From positions 167,286 to 231,285 of the IMG/VR virus record IMGVR_UViG_3300030202_003189: 64,000 bases of DNA; one strand, written 5' to 3'. Below the pieces are notes generated by a model that saw nothing but the letters and a program-made list of their open reading frames with translations, searched no databases and had not been told where the DNA came from. Origin of the DNA: a virus. The position numbers were made by a program, and so were the translations under genes. Positions within the stretch are counted from its first letter, which is position 1. Each line of letters starts with the position of its first letter. Positions 44,453 through 53,514 of the stretch are shown here, piece after piece.

Positions 44453-44665
44453 ATGGAAGAATCTAAATACTACTTGGTAAAAGTAAAAGAAAAATTTGTT
44501 GATGTAGAAACAAATAAAGTTAAGACAACAACTAGACAAAAGTTAGTAGATGCTATGTCTATAACTGAGGCTGAGGTAAAAACAGTAAAGTTATATGAGG
44601 GATGTACTTTTGACTGGAAAATAACAAGTGTGGCGGAAAGTCCAATCGATGAAATCTTAGAATAA
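44453..44665 (+). CDS. DUF4494-like small protein
   Basis: A 70-residue product (YYLVKVKEKFVDVETNKVKT then QKLVDAMSITEAEVKTVKLY). The pattern of a K-V-K strand followed by LVDAxSxTEAE matches DUF4494, found in Bacteroidota and their phages, of unknown function. Starts 11 nt after dnaJ. Confidence 0.55.
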   Translation: MEESKYYLVKVKEKFVDVETNKVKTTTRQKLVDAMSITEAEVKTVKLYEGCTFDWKITSVAESPIDEILE

Positions 44666-44666
44666 T

Positions 44667-44894
44667 ATGGAAAACAAAAAATTAATGTATAACGCACTAA
44701 TGGCTCAATGTGAGGCAGAACGTACCGAAGCTCTTTTTACCTTGAATAATTATATGGAAAACAGTGTGGGTATAGGAGAACACCCTCAACAAGTTGAAGA
44801 GGCAATGAAAGCTTTAGAAAAATTAACAGAATCAAAAGATAAGGTAAGTACCTTAGAAGATTATTTTAACTACATAAATAAAGAGAATCTATAA
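44667..44894 (+). CDS. Small hypothetical helical protein
   Basis: A 75-residue acidic, helical product (MENKKLMYNALMAQCEAERT). No family recognised. It sits with 1-nt gaps between the DUF4494-like gene and the Dam-type methyltransferase, indicating a shared transcript. Confidence 0.6.
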   Translation: MENKKLMYNALMAQCEAERTEALFTLNNYMENSVGIGEHPQQVEEAMKALEKLTESKDKVSTLEDYFNYINKENL

Positions 44895-44895
44895 T

Positions 44896-45714
44896 ATGTG
44901 TCTAAGTTATATAGGTGGAAAAAGTAGAATAGGTAAATGGATTGCAGGTTACATACCTTCAGATATTGAAACATACGTGGAACCGTTTGGAGGAATGTAC
45001 TGGGTCTTTTTCAAAATGAATCCAGATTCCTTAATGAATCTAAAGACAGTAATATATAATGACTTTAATCCGTTAAATACTAATTTCTTCAAATGTTTAT
45101 CTAAGAAACACAAAGAGATTTTGGAATATATGAAAGATATTCCCTCACAAGAAAAGGATAGATTCTATGAATACCAAAAAGAAATATTTTCAGACAACCT
45201 AGAAATAGATGAAGATGGAGATGTACCTGTTGCGGTTAAATACGCTTATGTATTAACTCAAGTATGGAGTGGGACCAATCCTGATGGCGCATCGTTTATT
45301 GATCTAAAAGGCAAATATAAATCTAAGTTTGACACATTTAGGGATAAACTAGACAATCCTAAATGGACCAAACTATTTAAGATGATAACATTTGTGGAGA
45401 ATATGGATTTTCAAAAAGTAGTAGAGAAGTATGATTCCCCAACTACATATGTTTATTTAGACCCACCATATTGGAAAACAGAAGACTATTATTCAAATCA
45501 TGATTTCGATAGAGAAGATCATGAAAGAGTTGCGGAAACACTACATAAGATGGAAGGTAAGTTCTCCCTTAGTTATTATGACTTTGAGCTATTACATGAA
45601 TGGTTCCCAGAAGAAGACTATAAATGGGAACGTAGAGAATTTGCAAAAGCAGCAGGAGCCAAATCTGGCAAAAAACAATCCAAAGGAGAAGAGTTACTAA
45701 TTATGAATTATTAA
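44896..45714 (+). CDS. Dam-type (D12 class) N6-adenine DNA methyltransferase
   Basis: A 272-residue product. N-terminal YIGGKSRIGKWIAGYI matches the start of the D12 class. Motif I is YVEPFGGMYWVFF (about 32-44) and the catalytic DPPY is in YVYLDPPYWKTEDYY (about 183-197). The final part is shorter than in E. coli Dam. It would methylate adenine in a short site, likely to protect phage DNA or time its functions. No cognate restriction gene in the window. It differs in class from the methylase at 27850, so the phage has two modification activities. Confidence 0.88.
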   Translation: MCLSYIGGKSRIGKWIAGYIPSDIETYVEPFGGMYWVFFKMNPDSLMNLKTVIYNDFNPLNTNFFKCLSKKHKEILEYMKDIPSQEKDRFYEYQKEIFSDNLEIDEDGDVPVAVKYAYVLTQVWSGTNPDGASFIDLKGKYKSKFDTFRDKLDNPKWTKLFKMITFVENMDFQKVVEKYDSPTTYVYLDPPYWKTEDYYSNHDFDREDHERVAETLHKMEGKFSLSYYDFELLHEWFPEEDYKWERREFAKAAGAKSGKKQSKGEELLIMNY

Positions 45715-45724
45715 ATTTTTTTAT

Positions 45725-45732
45725 TATCTTTG
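45725..45732 (+). promoter_or_regulatory. Bacteroidota -7 box TATCTTTG 4 nt before ATG
   Basis: TATCTTTG (45725-45732), then TGTC, then ATG at 45737. Exact match to TAnnTTTG. The -33 position has TATG, a weak match with 19-nt spacing. Predicts a leaderless mRNA. Confidence 0.6.
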
Positions 45733-45736
45733 TGTC

Positions 45737-47554
45737 ATGAAAGATAATGAAAAAGTTATATTAAGATATTCATGGGAGAATCTGTGTTCCACAGAATACC
45801 ATAACTATATTCCACTTAGTGCGGTAGAAGGAAGGAGTCCAGATATTGTAAGTGATGTTAGTCCAGACTACATTAAACTCCATCACTCAGGGCGAACAAG
45901 TCTAAAAGAGATATCCTCTTCTCTAGATAAACCCTCTTCTTTATTGTATTATAAGAAATCCGAACAATGCCAAATGAATGAGAAAGAATGGAATAAAAAT
46001 GCATTCAATAAACTAACTCATAATATGGTTAACAGGATAACACTTATATTATCTGAGTTACCAGGAAACAAACTAAAACTTTCATTATTTAGATTTAGAA
46101 AAGAAAAAAGAGCAGGATTCCAAAACTTCAAAAAGAGCAGTGATGACATTCATATCACAATTAATAAGGATACAAAAAACTGGTTTTTCACTAGAACGAC
46201 ATTCTCGAATAGAAAAAGAAATGTTACTACAAGTAAAAATCCCTTCATATGGGTGGAAAATAAACTAGAAGAGTCATTCAAACTACCTAGTATTTTTGGT
46301 TGGTATAGGGTTGTTACCCATATTGATGTTGTTGATACTGAGGATCCAGTCAGAAAAGAAATGGTAAAGGCTTTGATAAAGGTTTATAATGAAATAGGGA
46401 GTAGATTAAAACAAAAACCCGATCAGACAATATCTCACAATATAATAAATGATATAGTTCCAACATTCGGATATAATTTAGGTGTGTTAATTGGGAAGTG
46501 GTTTTGTGAAGAACGTAAAATAAAGTTACCAGATAATTGGCAGAACTACTTTTTTAATTGGTATCCCGGAGTTAAAAGAATTAGAAAAACACAAATGAAA
46601 CTTTTACCCGCTATAGTTCAAGGGTATGGGATTAAATCAAAATACATAAACCAATTACTAAATCAATATCCAACACTAAATATTAATGATATAGTGCTTT
46701 GGTTTACTATGTTAGGTCCAGACTTCTTTAGAGAATTACCTTTAAGTTTATTAACAACAACTTCATCAGTAGACACATATAGGTTAATAAGTCCACACTC
46801 TAAAAAATCTGATTTAGATGAGCAGTCTCCTTTAAGTGTGGCTCGTGAAGTTGCTCATAGTTTAACAACACAAGAAAGAAGAAATATAATTTCAATCACT
46901 AAAACAATGAAAGAGGCGTCTCCATATTTCCTAGGAGAGATAAGGGATCATGTATACACAAAAATAAAATTATCTAAATTAGGTGAAAACGTATCACTAA
47001 TCGCAAAAACAATGGATGAGTTCAAAAGAGAACATCATGATTGGGCATCATTAATGCATTATCTAATGTCAGATCGTTCAACACAATATTATTACAAACC
47101 ACAAACATTAGAATTAATACAAAAAGATTATGAGAATTATAATGTATTAGTACTAAAGAATGAGTCAGATTATTTCGAAGAGGGGGAGACACAGAAGAAT
47201 TGTGTTAGAAGTTATCTTTCACAATATAGTAGTTTGATATTTTCTATTAGGAATACAGATAATAAAAGACTAACTTGTGAAGTCCTAGGAGGTAAAATAG
47301 TTCAGGTAAGAGAATTATGTAATGGAGAAGCTGGTGAGGAATGGGATGGGGTATTAATAGAGATGAAAAAAAGAATTAAAAAACTTTTTAGTTTGGATTT
47401 ATTAAAACCTTGTGTTAAAATAACCTATAAGAAAGCTAAGATAGAAAAATGGGTAATTAAGGATGGGGAGTTGTATACTGATAGAAATGTAGAAGAAGGA
47501 TATATTCCAGACGAGGAGTTTCTTATGACCGAACTAGACGATTTACCTTTCTAG
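45737..47554 (+). CDS. PcfJ-like protein
   Basis: A 605-residue product. The C-terminal third has the PcfJ-like signature: LVLKNESDYFEEGETQKNCV with a conserved Q-K-N-C-V-x-x-Y, then LIFSIRN and VQVRELCNGEAGEEW. PcfJ-like proteins occur on mobile elements and phages; biochemical role unknown. The N-terminal 400 residues are helical with no match. It has its own promoter-like box with the ATG 4 nt downstream. Its stop TAG overlaps that of the convergent bS21 gene in CTAG. Confidence 0.7.
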   Translation: MKDNEKVILRYSWENLCSTEYHNYIPLSAVEGRSPDIVSDVSPDYIKLHHSGRTSLKEISSSLDKPSSLLYYKKSEQCQMNEKEWNKNAFNKLTHNMVNRITLILSELPGNKLKLSLFRFRKEKRAGFQNFKKSSDDIHITINKDTKNWFFTRTTFSNRKRNVTTSKNPFIWVENKLEESFKLPSIFGWYRVVTHIDVVDTEDPVRKEMVKALIKVYNEIGSRLKQKPDQTISHNIINDIVPTFGYNLGVLIGKWFCEERKIKLPDNWQNYFFNWYPGVKRIRKTQMKLLPAIVQGYGIKSKYINQLLNQYPTLNINDIVLWFTMLGPDFFRELPLSLLTTTSSVDTYRLISPHSKKSDLDEQSPLSVAREVAHSLTTQERRNIISITKTMKEASPYFLGEIRDHVYTKIKLSKLGENVSLIAKTMDEFKREHHDWASLMHYLMSDRSTQYYYKPQTLELIQKDYENYNVLVLKNESDYFEEGETQKNCVRSYLSQYSSLIFSIRNTDNKRLTCEVLGGKIVQVRELCNGEAGEEWDGVLIEMKKRIKKLFSLDLLKPCVKITYKKAKIEKWVIKDGELYTDRNVEEGYIPDEEFLMTELDDLPF

Positions 47555-47745
47555 TCTTCATCGTGGTCAATTTTCCACTGTGATAAGTTTTTTGCTTTTT
47601 GGATTTGGTCTCTTCGTTTTTCAGAGGGTTTAGTGTAGTATCTTTTAGTACGTATGTTTTTCATAGCTTGTGTCTTAACAAATTTTCTTCTCATTTGCTT
47701 CAACGCTTTCTCGATATTTCCTTTCTGTACTTTTGTTATTAACAT
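47551..47745 (-). CDS. rpsU: Ribosomal protein bS21
   Basis: A 64-residue basic protein: MLITKVQKGNIEKALKQMRR then KFVKTQAMKNIRTKRYYTKP and SEKRRDQIQKAKNLSQWKI. This matches bS21, particularly the Bacteroidota form (MLIxxVxxGExIExALKxxKRKFxKT...RxxxxFxKPSxxxRxxxxKA). bS21 sits near the 3' end of 16S rRNA on the small subunit; in Bacteroidota ribosomes it helps hide the anti-Shine-Dalgarno. Phage-encoded bS21 is known in some marine and giant phages. Here it is on the - strand with a TATTTATA box 20 nt upstream and no Shine-Dalgarno. It may replace host bS21 and bias initiation. Confidence 0.85.
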   Translation of the reverse strand: MLITKVQKGNIEKALKQMRRKFVKTQAMKNIRTKRYYTKPSEKRRDQIQKAKNLSQWKIDHDED

Positions 47746-47765
47746 GTATTGTTTTTAGTGTATTT

Positions 47766-47773
47766 TATAAATA
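47766..47773 (-). promoter_or_regulatory. Putative phage-class promoter box before bS21, minus strand
   Basis: TATTTATA on the - strand, 20 nt before the bS21 start. Its orientation matches the gene, supporting the box as a sense-strand signal. No TTG-N19/20 partner is seen. Confidence 0.45.
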
Positions 47774-47830
47774 TGTTTAATACGACAAATATAAAAAAAA
47801 TATCTGAGACCACCAATACAAAATAGATGA

Positions 47831-47838
47831 TATTTATT
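47831..47838 (+). promoter_or_regulatory. Putative phage-class promoter box TATTTATT
   Basis: TATTTATT 17 nt before the ATG at 47856, in the 110-nt gap between bS21 and the next + strand gene. A member of the recurrent box set. Confidence 0.4.
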
Positions 47839-47855
47839 ATTAAAGTAATTATTTT

Positions 47856-49346
47856 ATGAACATTATAGAAGAAGCCTTATTAGTTGAAAGTCGTATGAGT
47901 GATGCAAAGAAGAAATTCGGTAATCTCAATATGTATGATTGGCAACTTTTGGATAAATTAGACCCTAGCGATAATCACAAATACTTAATGTGGTTAGCTA
48001 GAGAATATGATAAAGGACCTCAATCCCAGATGTATGACCCCAAAGTTAAAGAAATACTAAACCATTTTCATAGATATCCTGAAAAATATAATGAAAGAGA
48101 CATCAACCAATATAAATCATTAAAGGATTTGGTAAAGGCCTCCCAAGAAGCTCAGTTGAATGTTTCTAAAAGAGAACTGAAAAGAACGGGCGCAAAAAAA
48201 GTATATGAAGACGACTCATATCTAGTAGTAGTCCCAACAACTCATGAGGCTTCTTGTTTTTATGGTGCAGGAACAAAGTGGTGTACCGCTATGACAGACA
48301 GAGATGGACATTTTAATAACTACTCTAGAAAGGGAGTGTTATTATATATTCTTAATAAAAATTTACCAGAGGATGATCCTTTATATAAGGTGGCTCTTTA
48401 TAAGAATTACAGTGGGGGTAAAGAACTTTATTACGACGCCACAGATAAACAAATAAGTGACATTAAAGCTTTATACACATTACCACCAGAAGTAGAAAGA
48501 ACAATAGATGTTACCTACGATGTAATGAAAGGGGCTTGGACGGAGGCTCGTAAGGGACATAACTACGGCGACCCAAGAATAGCAGCACTGGCGGAGTTTT
48601 TAGATTTAACTGATGAAGATATAGATGATGTTATTGACGAGGAATATGAACACTACACAATACCAGTTTTTCAATATGACGGTGAAGAATATGCAGTAGG
48701 AACAGACGCAGAAGCAGATGATGCCAATCTTGAATATATAGAAAATCTTTTAGATGATATAGGTTACGATGGGTTTGGTCATAATATAGAGTGGTATGTA
48801 GATGGTAACGATGTTGCAGAAGATTGGAGAGGTAGCGTAGAAGAATGGGTATATGATGATCCAGAATCATATTTGGATGAAGATGACAAGCAGTATTTCG
48901 ATCAGGATATTTTTGATAACCTAGTTGAAAAACAAGAAGAATTAAAGGAATATGAAGAAAGGATAAAGGAATTATATGATAAAGACTCCACAAGTTGGGC
49001 ACGGGATGAGAAAGAGATTGAGCAGTTAGAAGGAGAGGCTGAAGAAGTAGAACTGAAAATCCAAGACTTAGAAAGCGACCTAGAAGATTCAAGAGATTGG
49101 TCTGATGAACAAAAAGAAGATTATATCGAATCGTATCTGGAGGACATTAAAGATGACCCTGTAAACTATTTGAAAGACATGGGATATGGAAATGAAGAAT
49201 TAGAACGATATATTGATAGGGAAGCTTTTATACAAGGAGTCGTAAATGATGGTTACAGAGGAGAAAATCTAGGGAGCTATGACGGTGAAGAAAATGAAAT
49301 ACAAACTGAAGATGGAACATGGTATTATATTTATAGGACTAATTAA
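47856..49346 (+). CDS. Protein with GAGTKWCTA motif, candidate head-packaged
   Basis: A 496-residue acidic product. The N-terminus MNIIEEALLVESRMSDAKKK contains a short hydrophobic helix ending LLVE-S, consistent with a T4-type targeting peptide cleaved after [LI]xE. Residues about 115-200 hold VVPTTHEASCFYGAGTKWCT then A, a motif seen in uncharacterised phage proteins, followed by LLYILNKN. The C-terminal half is very acidic and coiled (about 360-420). It overlaps the next large gene by one base. A packaged protein with unknown activity is inferred; the conserved Cys and Trp may form an active or binding site. Confidence 0.65.
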   Translation: MNIIEEALLVESRMSDAKKKFGNLNMYDWQLLDKLDPSDNHKYLMWLAREYDKGPQSQMYDPKVKEILNHFHRYPEKYNERDINQYKSLKDLVKASQEAQLNVSKRELKRTGAKKVYEDDSYLVVVPTTHEASCFYGAGTKWCTAMTDRDGHFNNYSRKGVLLYILNKNLPEDDPLYKVALYKNYSGGKELYYDATDKQISDIKALYTLPPEVERTIDVTYDVMKGAWTEARKGHNYGDPRIAALAEFLDLTDEDIDDVIDEEYEHYTIPVFQYDGEEYAVGTDAEADDANLEYIENLLDDIGYDGFGHNIEWYVDGNDVAEDWRGSVEEWVYDDPESYLDEDDKQYFDQDIFDNLVEKQEELKEYEERIKELYDKDSTSWARDEKEIEQLEGEAEEVELKIQDLESDLEDSRDWSDEQKEDYIESYLEDIKDDPVNYLKDMGYGNEELERYIDREAFIQGVVNDGYRGENLGSYDGEENEIQTEDGTWYYIYRTN

Positions 49347-52300
49347 TGAAAGAGATTATAGAAATAGAAAATATTATTAAACTTCTTACTGAAGAACCAG
49401 ATATGGTACCTAACCCCTCTGGAACTGAAGGTGAACCTACCACTATGGAACTAACAGACTTTCAAAAGTTACTAGGACTTATTAAAGGAAACTTATCTTC
49501 AGAAGTTTTTGATGATGATTATAATAGATGGGAAGATAATGTTGTAAGAGAAGTTGATGATGAATTCATTTATATTGATATAGAAAAAGGGAAACCTGGT
49601 GGAAGACATGAAACTGAAGCCGCTGCCGAACTTTTTGGTATGGAGGAGTGGGATTTTGATATCGTTAAAGATATGGTTGAAAATAATTATGACGCTCATT
49701 ACTATGATCCCTTTGCTTGTGATAGTGCAGATGAAGAATGGAATGAAGGCTATGCTGCCTCGGCTCTTAACGATGAAAACAAAAGATTATTAGAAACGTA
49801 TTTTAGTTATGTCTCTCCAGTTCTAGGTAAAGAAATTACTAAAGTTATTAGTGCTGCCACTCATGGTGAGGACTGGGGCGATGTCGCAAACAAAATGCAA
49901 AACAATGTTATGGGAAATACACTGGTAGATGAACTCCTATCTGATTACTGTTCAACCATCAACCCAGCTATGGTACACGCAACAGCTAAGGATGTTAGAA
50001 AAGAATGGGATGACGTATTAAAAAAAATGGGGGCGACTGAGTGGTTTGATACCGACGAAATATTAACATTTACCATACCCCTAAAGGAAATGATATATAC
50101 CTATTATAAACAGAACAGACAGAAGAATGGGGACACATTAGAAGAAATGATTACTTATGTTATTGAGGATATTGGAAGTGCCTTTGGTAGCCTTAACGAC
50201 TGGTGGTGGGAATCTGATTATTATGATGAGTTTGAGGAACAGTATAATAAGGAGGCTACTTATACTATTAATCGATTTATTAAAAAGATAGAGGAACTGG
50301 AGGAGGACGATATACAAAAACTAGATAAGATTAGAGAGATAAATGATAAACTCACTGAGGCAGGGATTGATATGCAAGAAGACTTTAGACCAAAGGGGGC
50401 TCCTTATACTTTAAGAATCTTTGACCTGGATACAAAAGATCTGAAATTAAGAGTTAATGTTAGACCGGATAGAAAAGATAAAGGTTACGACCCAAATTAT
50501 AATTGGGGTACTAATAAAACAATAAAAATGGATATTGATGACTTACTTAAGAAGATGAATAATCCTGAGTTAACATCAGCCGATGAAAAACAACAATACA
50601 TGTCGATGACCTATGAACAAGTACAAAGACTAAATGAAAATAAATTAACAGAGACAGACAGAGATGTGGAAGTTAATAAATTTGTTAAATTCTGTAAAGA
50701 TGAGTTAGATATTAATGAGTTACCACAGGTGACTTTACGTTACGATAAAAATAAGGGAGAAAACCATTCTGCAATAGATACAACGGCTTATCAGTCAAAA
50801 GACCAAGGAGTACATGTATACGTTAAAGATAGGGCTTTGGTAGATGTCCTAAGATCACTAGCACACGAACTAGTACACCACCACCAACTAGAAAGAGACG
50901 AGGACTACTACTGGAAACACATTGAAGATAATCCAGGTATCCAATCAGGTACTGATCTAGAAGATGAGGCCAACGCGAGAGCAGGTTCACTTATTAAAGA
51001 CTGGGGACTTGTACACGGAAACAAACAAATTTATGAGCAGTTTAATGAACTAGAGGATGAAACGGAGGAATTAGAAGAAGATTTAGAAAACTGGGCTTAC
51101 GATGGAGATGAGATAGGACCTATTAAAGAAGAAGTTGAATTTGAACCTTTAACAAAACAGGAAGTAACAATATTAAACTTGATAGCAAGAAAATTTACAA
51201 ATTTAGAATTAAGTGCTATTGCGGATGTGGATCAAACACAAATCCCACAAGATCTACATAAGAGATATAGTGCTATGACTAAACTTTTTGGTATAAGGGA
51301 TACCTCTCAGGCTGAGGCTTGGGAGTATGGTAGAATATATGCAAAATGGATTGTTGATAATTGGGATGGACATACAGGTACTATTGATGCACCAGATTTT
51401 AGTGGATTCTTAACCAAAGATGCAGAAAAAAGATATCCAGAGGAATATGAAATCCAAGGTAATGAAGATGTTTGGGAAAAAGCTTTTAGACAAGGGTACA
51501 TTAATATGTGGGGTTTCGATGAAGAGTCTGTAGAGGAGGCTGCTCATCAGGCCTGGTGGGAGTATGACGCAGATATGGAGACCGTTGATTGGGGAGATTC
51601 AGATTCAGAAAATTTTGAAATTGGAGATGTAGATAGCTCTGGAAGAGTTCTTAGATTACAAGAACAAAGTATAGATATTAGTAAAATACCAGCAGAAGAT
51701 TTAAGTCCAGAGTTAGAAGTGGGTGATAGAGTATATGGTTGGGATTTAAGAGATGATGGTGACAACAAAGACTACCACCACGATGTGCCCAACCAAGTTA
51801 TTGGAAATGTAGTTAGTGTAGAAGAGGATAATAGGTACGTAACAAGTAAGGAAATAGAAAAATATGAGTTGAATTACATATATTATGATATCGAAACAAT
51901 AAATGGCGATAACGTGGCTCTTTATCCAGATGACAAATACATTAAACTACCAAAGAAAAAACTAAACGAAGAAGAAGTAGAAGATCTAGAATCAAAGGTA
52001 TTTAGATTCATTAGACCAATTGACATTGAGAAAGCATTATCACAGAAAGAAATACAGAAGGTATTAAAATCTTTAGGTTTGAAATATGATATGTTTGAAA
52101 CCTTAAATATTGATTTAGAAAGTGATATGGTGGAGGATCTAAGAAACCAAATAAGATTTGATAATTTCTATAAGAGAATGATGGCGGCTTCAGATATAAG
52201 AGGAGGTACCTGGGAGGGATTATTTGCTGGATTATTTAACGGTAAAGTTGTTGCTGGTGAGTCAGGAGTGGGCAAAGCTGATGTTATGACTCCTGAAGGA

Positions 52301-53473
52301 GGTTGGTCTCTTAAATTTGTTGGTAATAAAAACGAATCACCAACACTGGGAAGTTTGAAGACACAATTACAAAAAGTTAAAGAAGAGGGGTTAGTTGCAG
52401 AAGATGCAACCATTTATGGAATATTTAGTACACCAGATAGTCAAACAAGTTCTGAGTTATTTGAAGCTAAACATCAGATATTAGATAGTGCATTCGCAAA
52501 TGTAGATTTTCTTGCGGTTGCATACCCCGTACCACAACAGAATACAATAATAATGCATTTTACAGATATGGATAATCTAAAAGAAATGATAATAGATTCT
52601 GAAAACCCACCAATTAATAAACCAAAATCAGGTCCAGAAGCGTTAGGAGAATTAAGACTAAGTTCAAAAGGGTGGAAATCACTGGCCTTTCTACAAATTA
52701 CATTTCCAGAGGCAACACAAGAAAAGTATCAAAAATATTTACAAAAAGCACCTAGAGAAAAAGAAATAGAAGGAGTCTTTGGTAAATATGGTGAAAAAAT
52801 TCCACCTGAGGTTTTACAATATCTAAGAAAAAATCCTAAAAGCGTAATTAATAGGTTACAAAATATTCCAGGATATGATAAATATTTTACGGAAGAATTC
52901 ATTAGTAGTGCAGAGTATCTTACTCAAAACGCTAACGATAGAATAAAATCATTTAAGAATTTCTTAAATGAGAGATGTAAAATGAAAGATATACCGAGGA
53001 CTATCGGATTCAAACCAAGAGAGGCTTGGGAAGATGGACTCCAGGATATATTTGGTAGATGTTGGTTCCACTCAACACCAAAAGGAATAGAGGGAGCGTT
53101 TGGTAACCTAGCGGATAAAACTTTTGAATTATTTCCTCAAGAGGAATACCCTCAAATAAAAGAAAGAGTAGATGATATATTCAAAACATCACAACAAGTC
53201 TACAAGTATTTATTCCCACCAAAAGATGAAGAGTTAAAGTATAGTCTAAGGAATGTGGTTCAGGCTGATGCGGCTGAAATATTATATAACGATGTAAAAG
53301 AATTAGTGGAGGAAGCAGAAAAGGTGGAGACTGTGGTATCAATGGCTACGGAACAGGAACATTTAGAATATCTTGAGGGAATACGTAATAGAATAGAACT
53401 AATCCTAAATATTTTTACTAGTAGTGTCGGATCACCCCGTGAAAGAAAACTTGGGTTTAGAACTAAAACCTAG
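49346..53473 (+). CDS. Large multi-domain protein with HExxH metalloprotease-like and nuclease-like domains
   Basis: A 1375-residue product. The N-terminal helix ends LLTE-E (about residues 12-16), a candidate targeting and cleavage site. Residues 507-511 are HELVH (in SLAHELVHHHQ), with EDEANARAG about 38 residues on, as in zinc metalloproteases of the gluzincin/SprT style in phages. LQEQ at 771-774 may be a cleavage site between domains. Near 953-995, GTWEGLFAGLF, GVGKADVMT and GWSLKFVG give an E-D-xK layout like a restriction-endonuclease fold. Other acidic linkers contain LTE and LNE. It may be cut into separate internal head proteins; this is inference. Confidence 0.65.
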   Translation: MKEIIEIENIIKLLTEEPDMVPNPSGTEGEPTTMELTDFQKLLGLIKGNLSSEVFDDDYNRWEDNVVREVDDEFIYIDIEKGKPGGRHETEAAAELFGMEEWDFDIVKDMVENNYDAHYYDPFACDSADEEWNEGYAASALNDENKRLLETYFSYVSPVLGKEITKVISAATHGEDWGDVANKMQNNVMGNTLVDELLSDYCSTINPAMVHATAKDVRKEWDDVLKKMGATEWFDTDEILTFTIPLKEMIYTYYKQNRQKNGDTLEEMITYVIEDIGSAFGSLNDWWWESDYYDEFEEQYNKEATYTINRFIKKIEELEEDDIQKLDKIREINDKLTEAGIDMQEDFRPKGAPYTLRIFDLDTKDLKLRVNVRPDRKDKGYDPNYNWGTNKTIKMDIDDLLKKMNNPELTSADEKQQYMSMTYEQVQRLNENKLTETDRDVEVNKFVKFCKDELDINELPQVTLRYDKNKGENHSAIDTTAYQSKDQGVHVYVKDRALVDVLRSLAHELVHHHQLERDEDYYWKHIEDNPGIQSGTDLEDEANARAGSLIKDWGLVHGNKQIYEQFNELEDETEELEEDLENWAYDGDEIGPIKEEVEFEPLTKQEVTILNLIARKFTNLELSAIADVDQTQIPQDLHKRYSAMTKLFGIRDTSQAEAWEYGRIYAKWIVDNWDGHTGTIDAPDFSGFLTKDAEKRYPEEYEIQGNEDVWEKAFRQGYINMWGFDEESVEEAAHQAWWEYDADMETVDWGDSDSENFEIGDVDSSGRVLRLQEQSIDISKIPAEDLSPELEVGDRVYGWDLRDDGDNKDYHHDVPNQVIGNVVSVEEDNRYVTSKEIEKYELNYIYYDIETINGDNVALYPDDKYIKLPKKKLNEEEVEDLESKVFRFIRPIDIEKALSQKEIQKVLKSLGLKYDMFETLNIDLESDMVEDLRNQIRFDNFYKRMMAASDIRGGTWEGLFAGLFNGKVVAGESGVGKADVMTPEGGWSLKFVGNKNESPTLGSLKTQLQKVKEEGLVAEDATIYGIFSTPDSQTSSELFEAKHQILDSAFANVDFLAVAYPVPQQNTIIMHFTDMDNLKEMIIDSENPPINKPKSGPEALGELRLSSKGWKSLAFLQITFPEATQEKYQKYLQKAPREKEIEGVFGKYGEKIPPEVLQYLRKNPKSVINRLQNIPGYDKYFTEEFISSAEYLTQNANDRIKSFKNFLNERCKMKDIPRTIGFKPREAWEDGLQDIFGRCWFHSTPKGIEGAFGNLADKTFELFPQEEYPQIKERVDDIFKTSQQVYKYLFPPKDEELKYSLRNVVQADAAEILYNDVKELVEEAEKVETVVSMATEQEHLEYLEGIRNRIELILNIFTSSVGSPRERKLGFRTKT

Positions 53474-53479
53474 AAATAT

Positions 53480-53510
53480 TTGGGTAATACAAAATAATGT
53501 TGTATCTTTG
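53480..53510 (+). promoter_or_regulatory. Bacteroidota-type promoter before M20-type peptidase
   Basis: TTG at 53480-53482 (in TTTG), 20-nt spacer, TATCTTTG at 53503-53510, then TATT and ATG at 53515. The exact -7 box overlaps the in-frame ATG at 53497, which argues that 53515 is the true start and that the mRNA is leaderless or nearly so. Confidence 0.65.
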
Positions 53511-53514
53511 TATT

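Noticed and set aside
53497-53514. Upstream ATG at 53497 for the M20-type peptidase
   Set aside because: This region holds the TATCTTTG box with correct -33 spacing; the ATG at 53515 keeps the 4-nt spacing seen in other genes.
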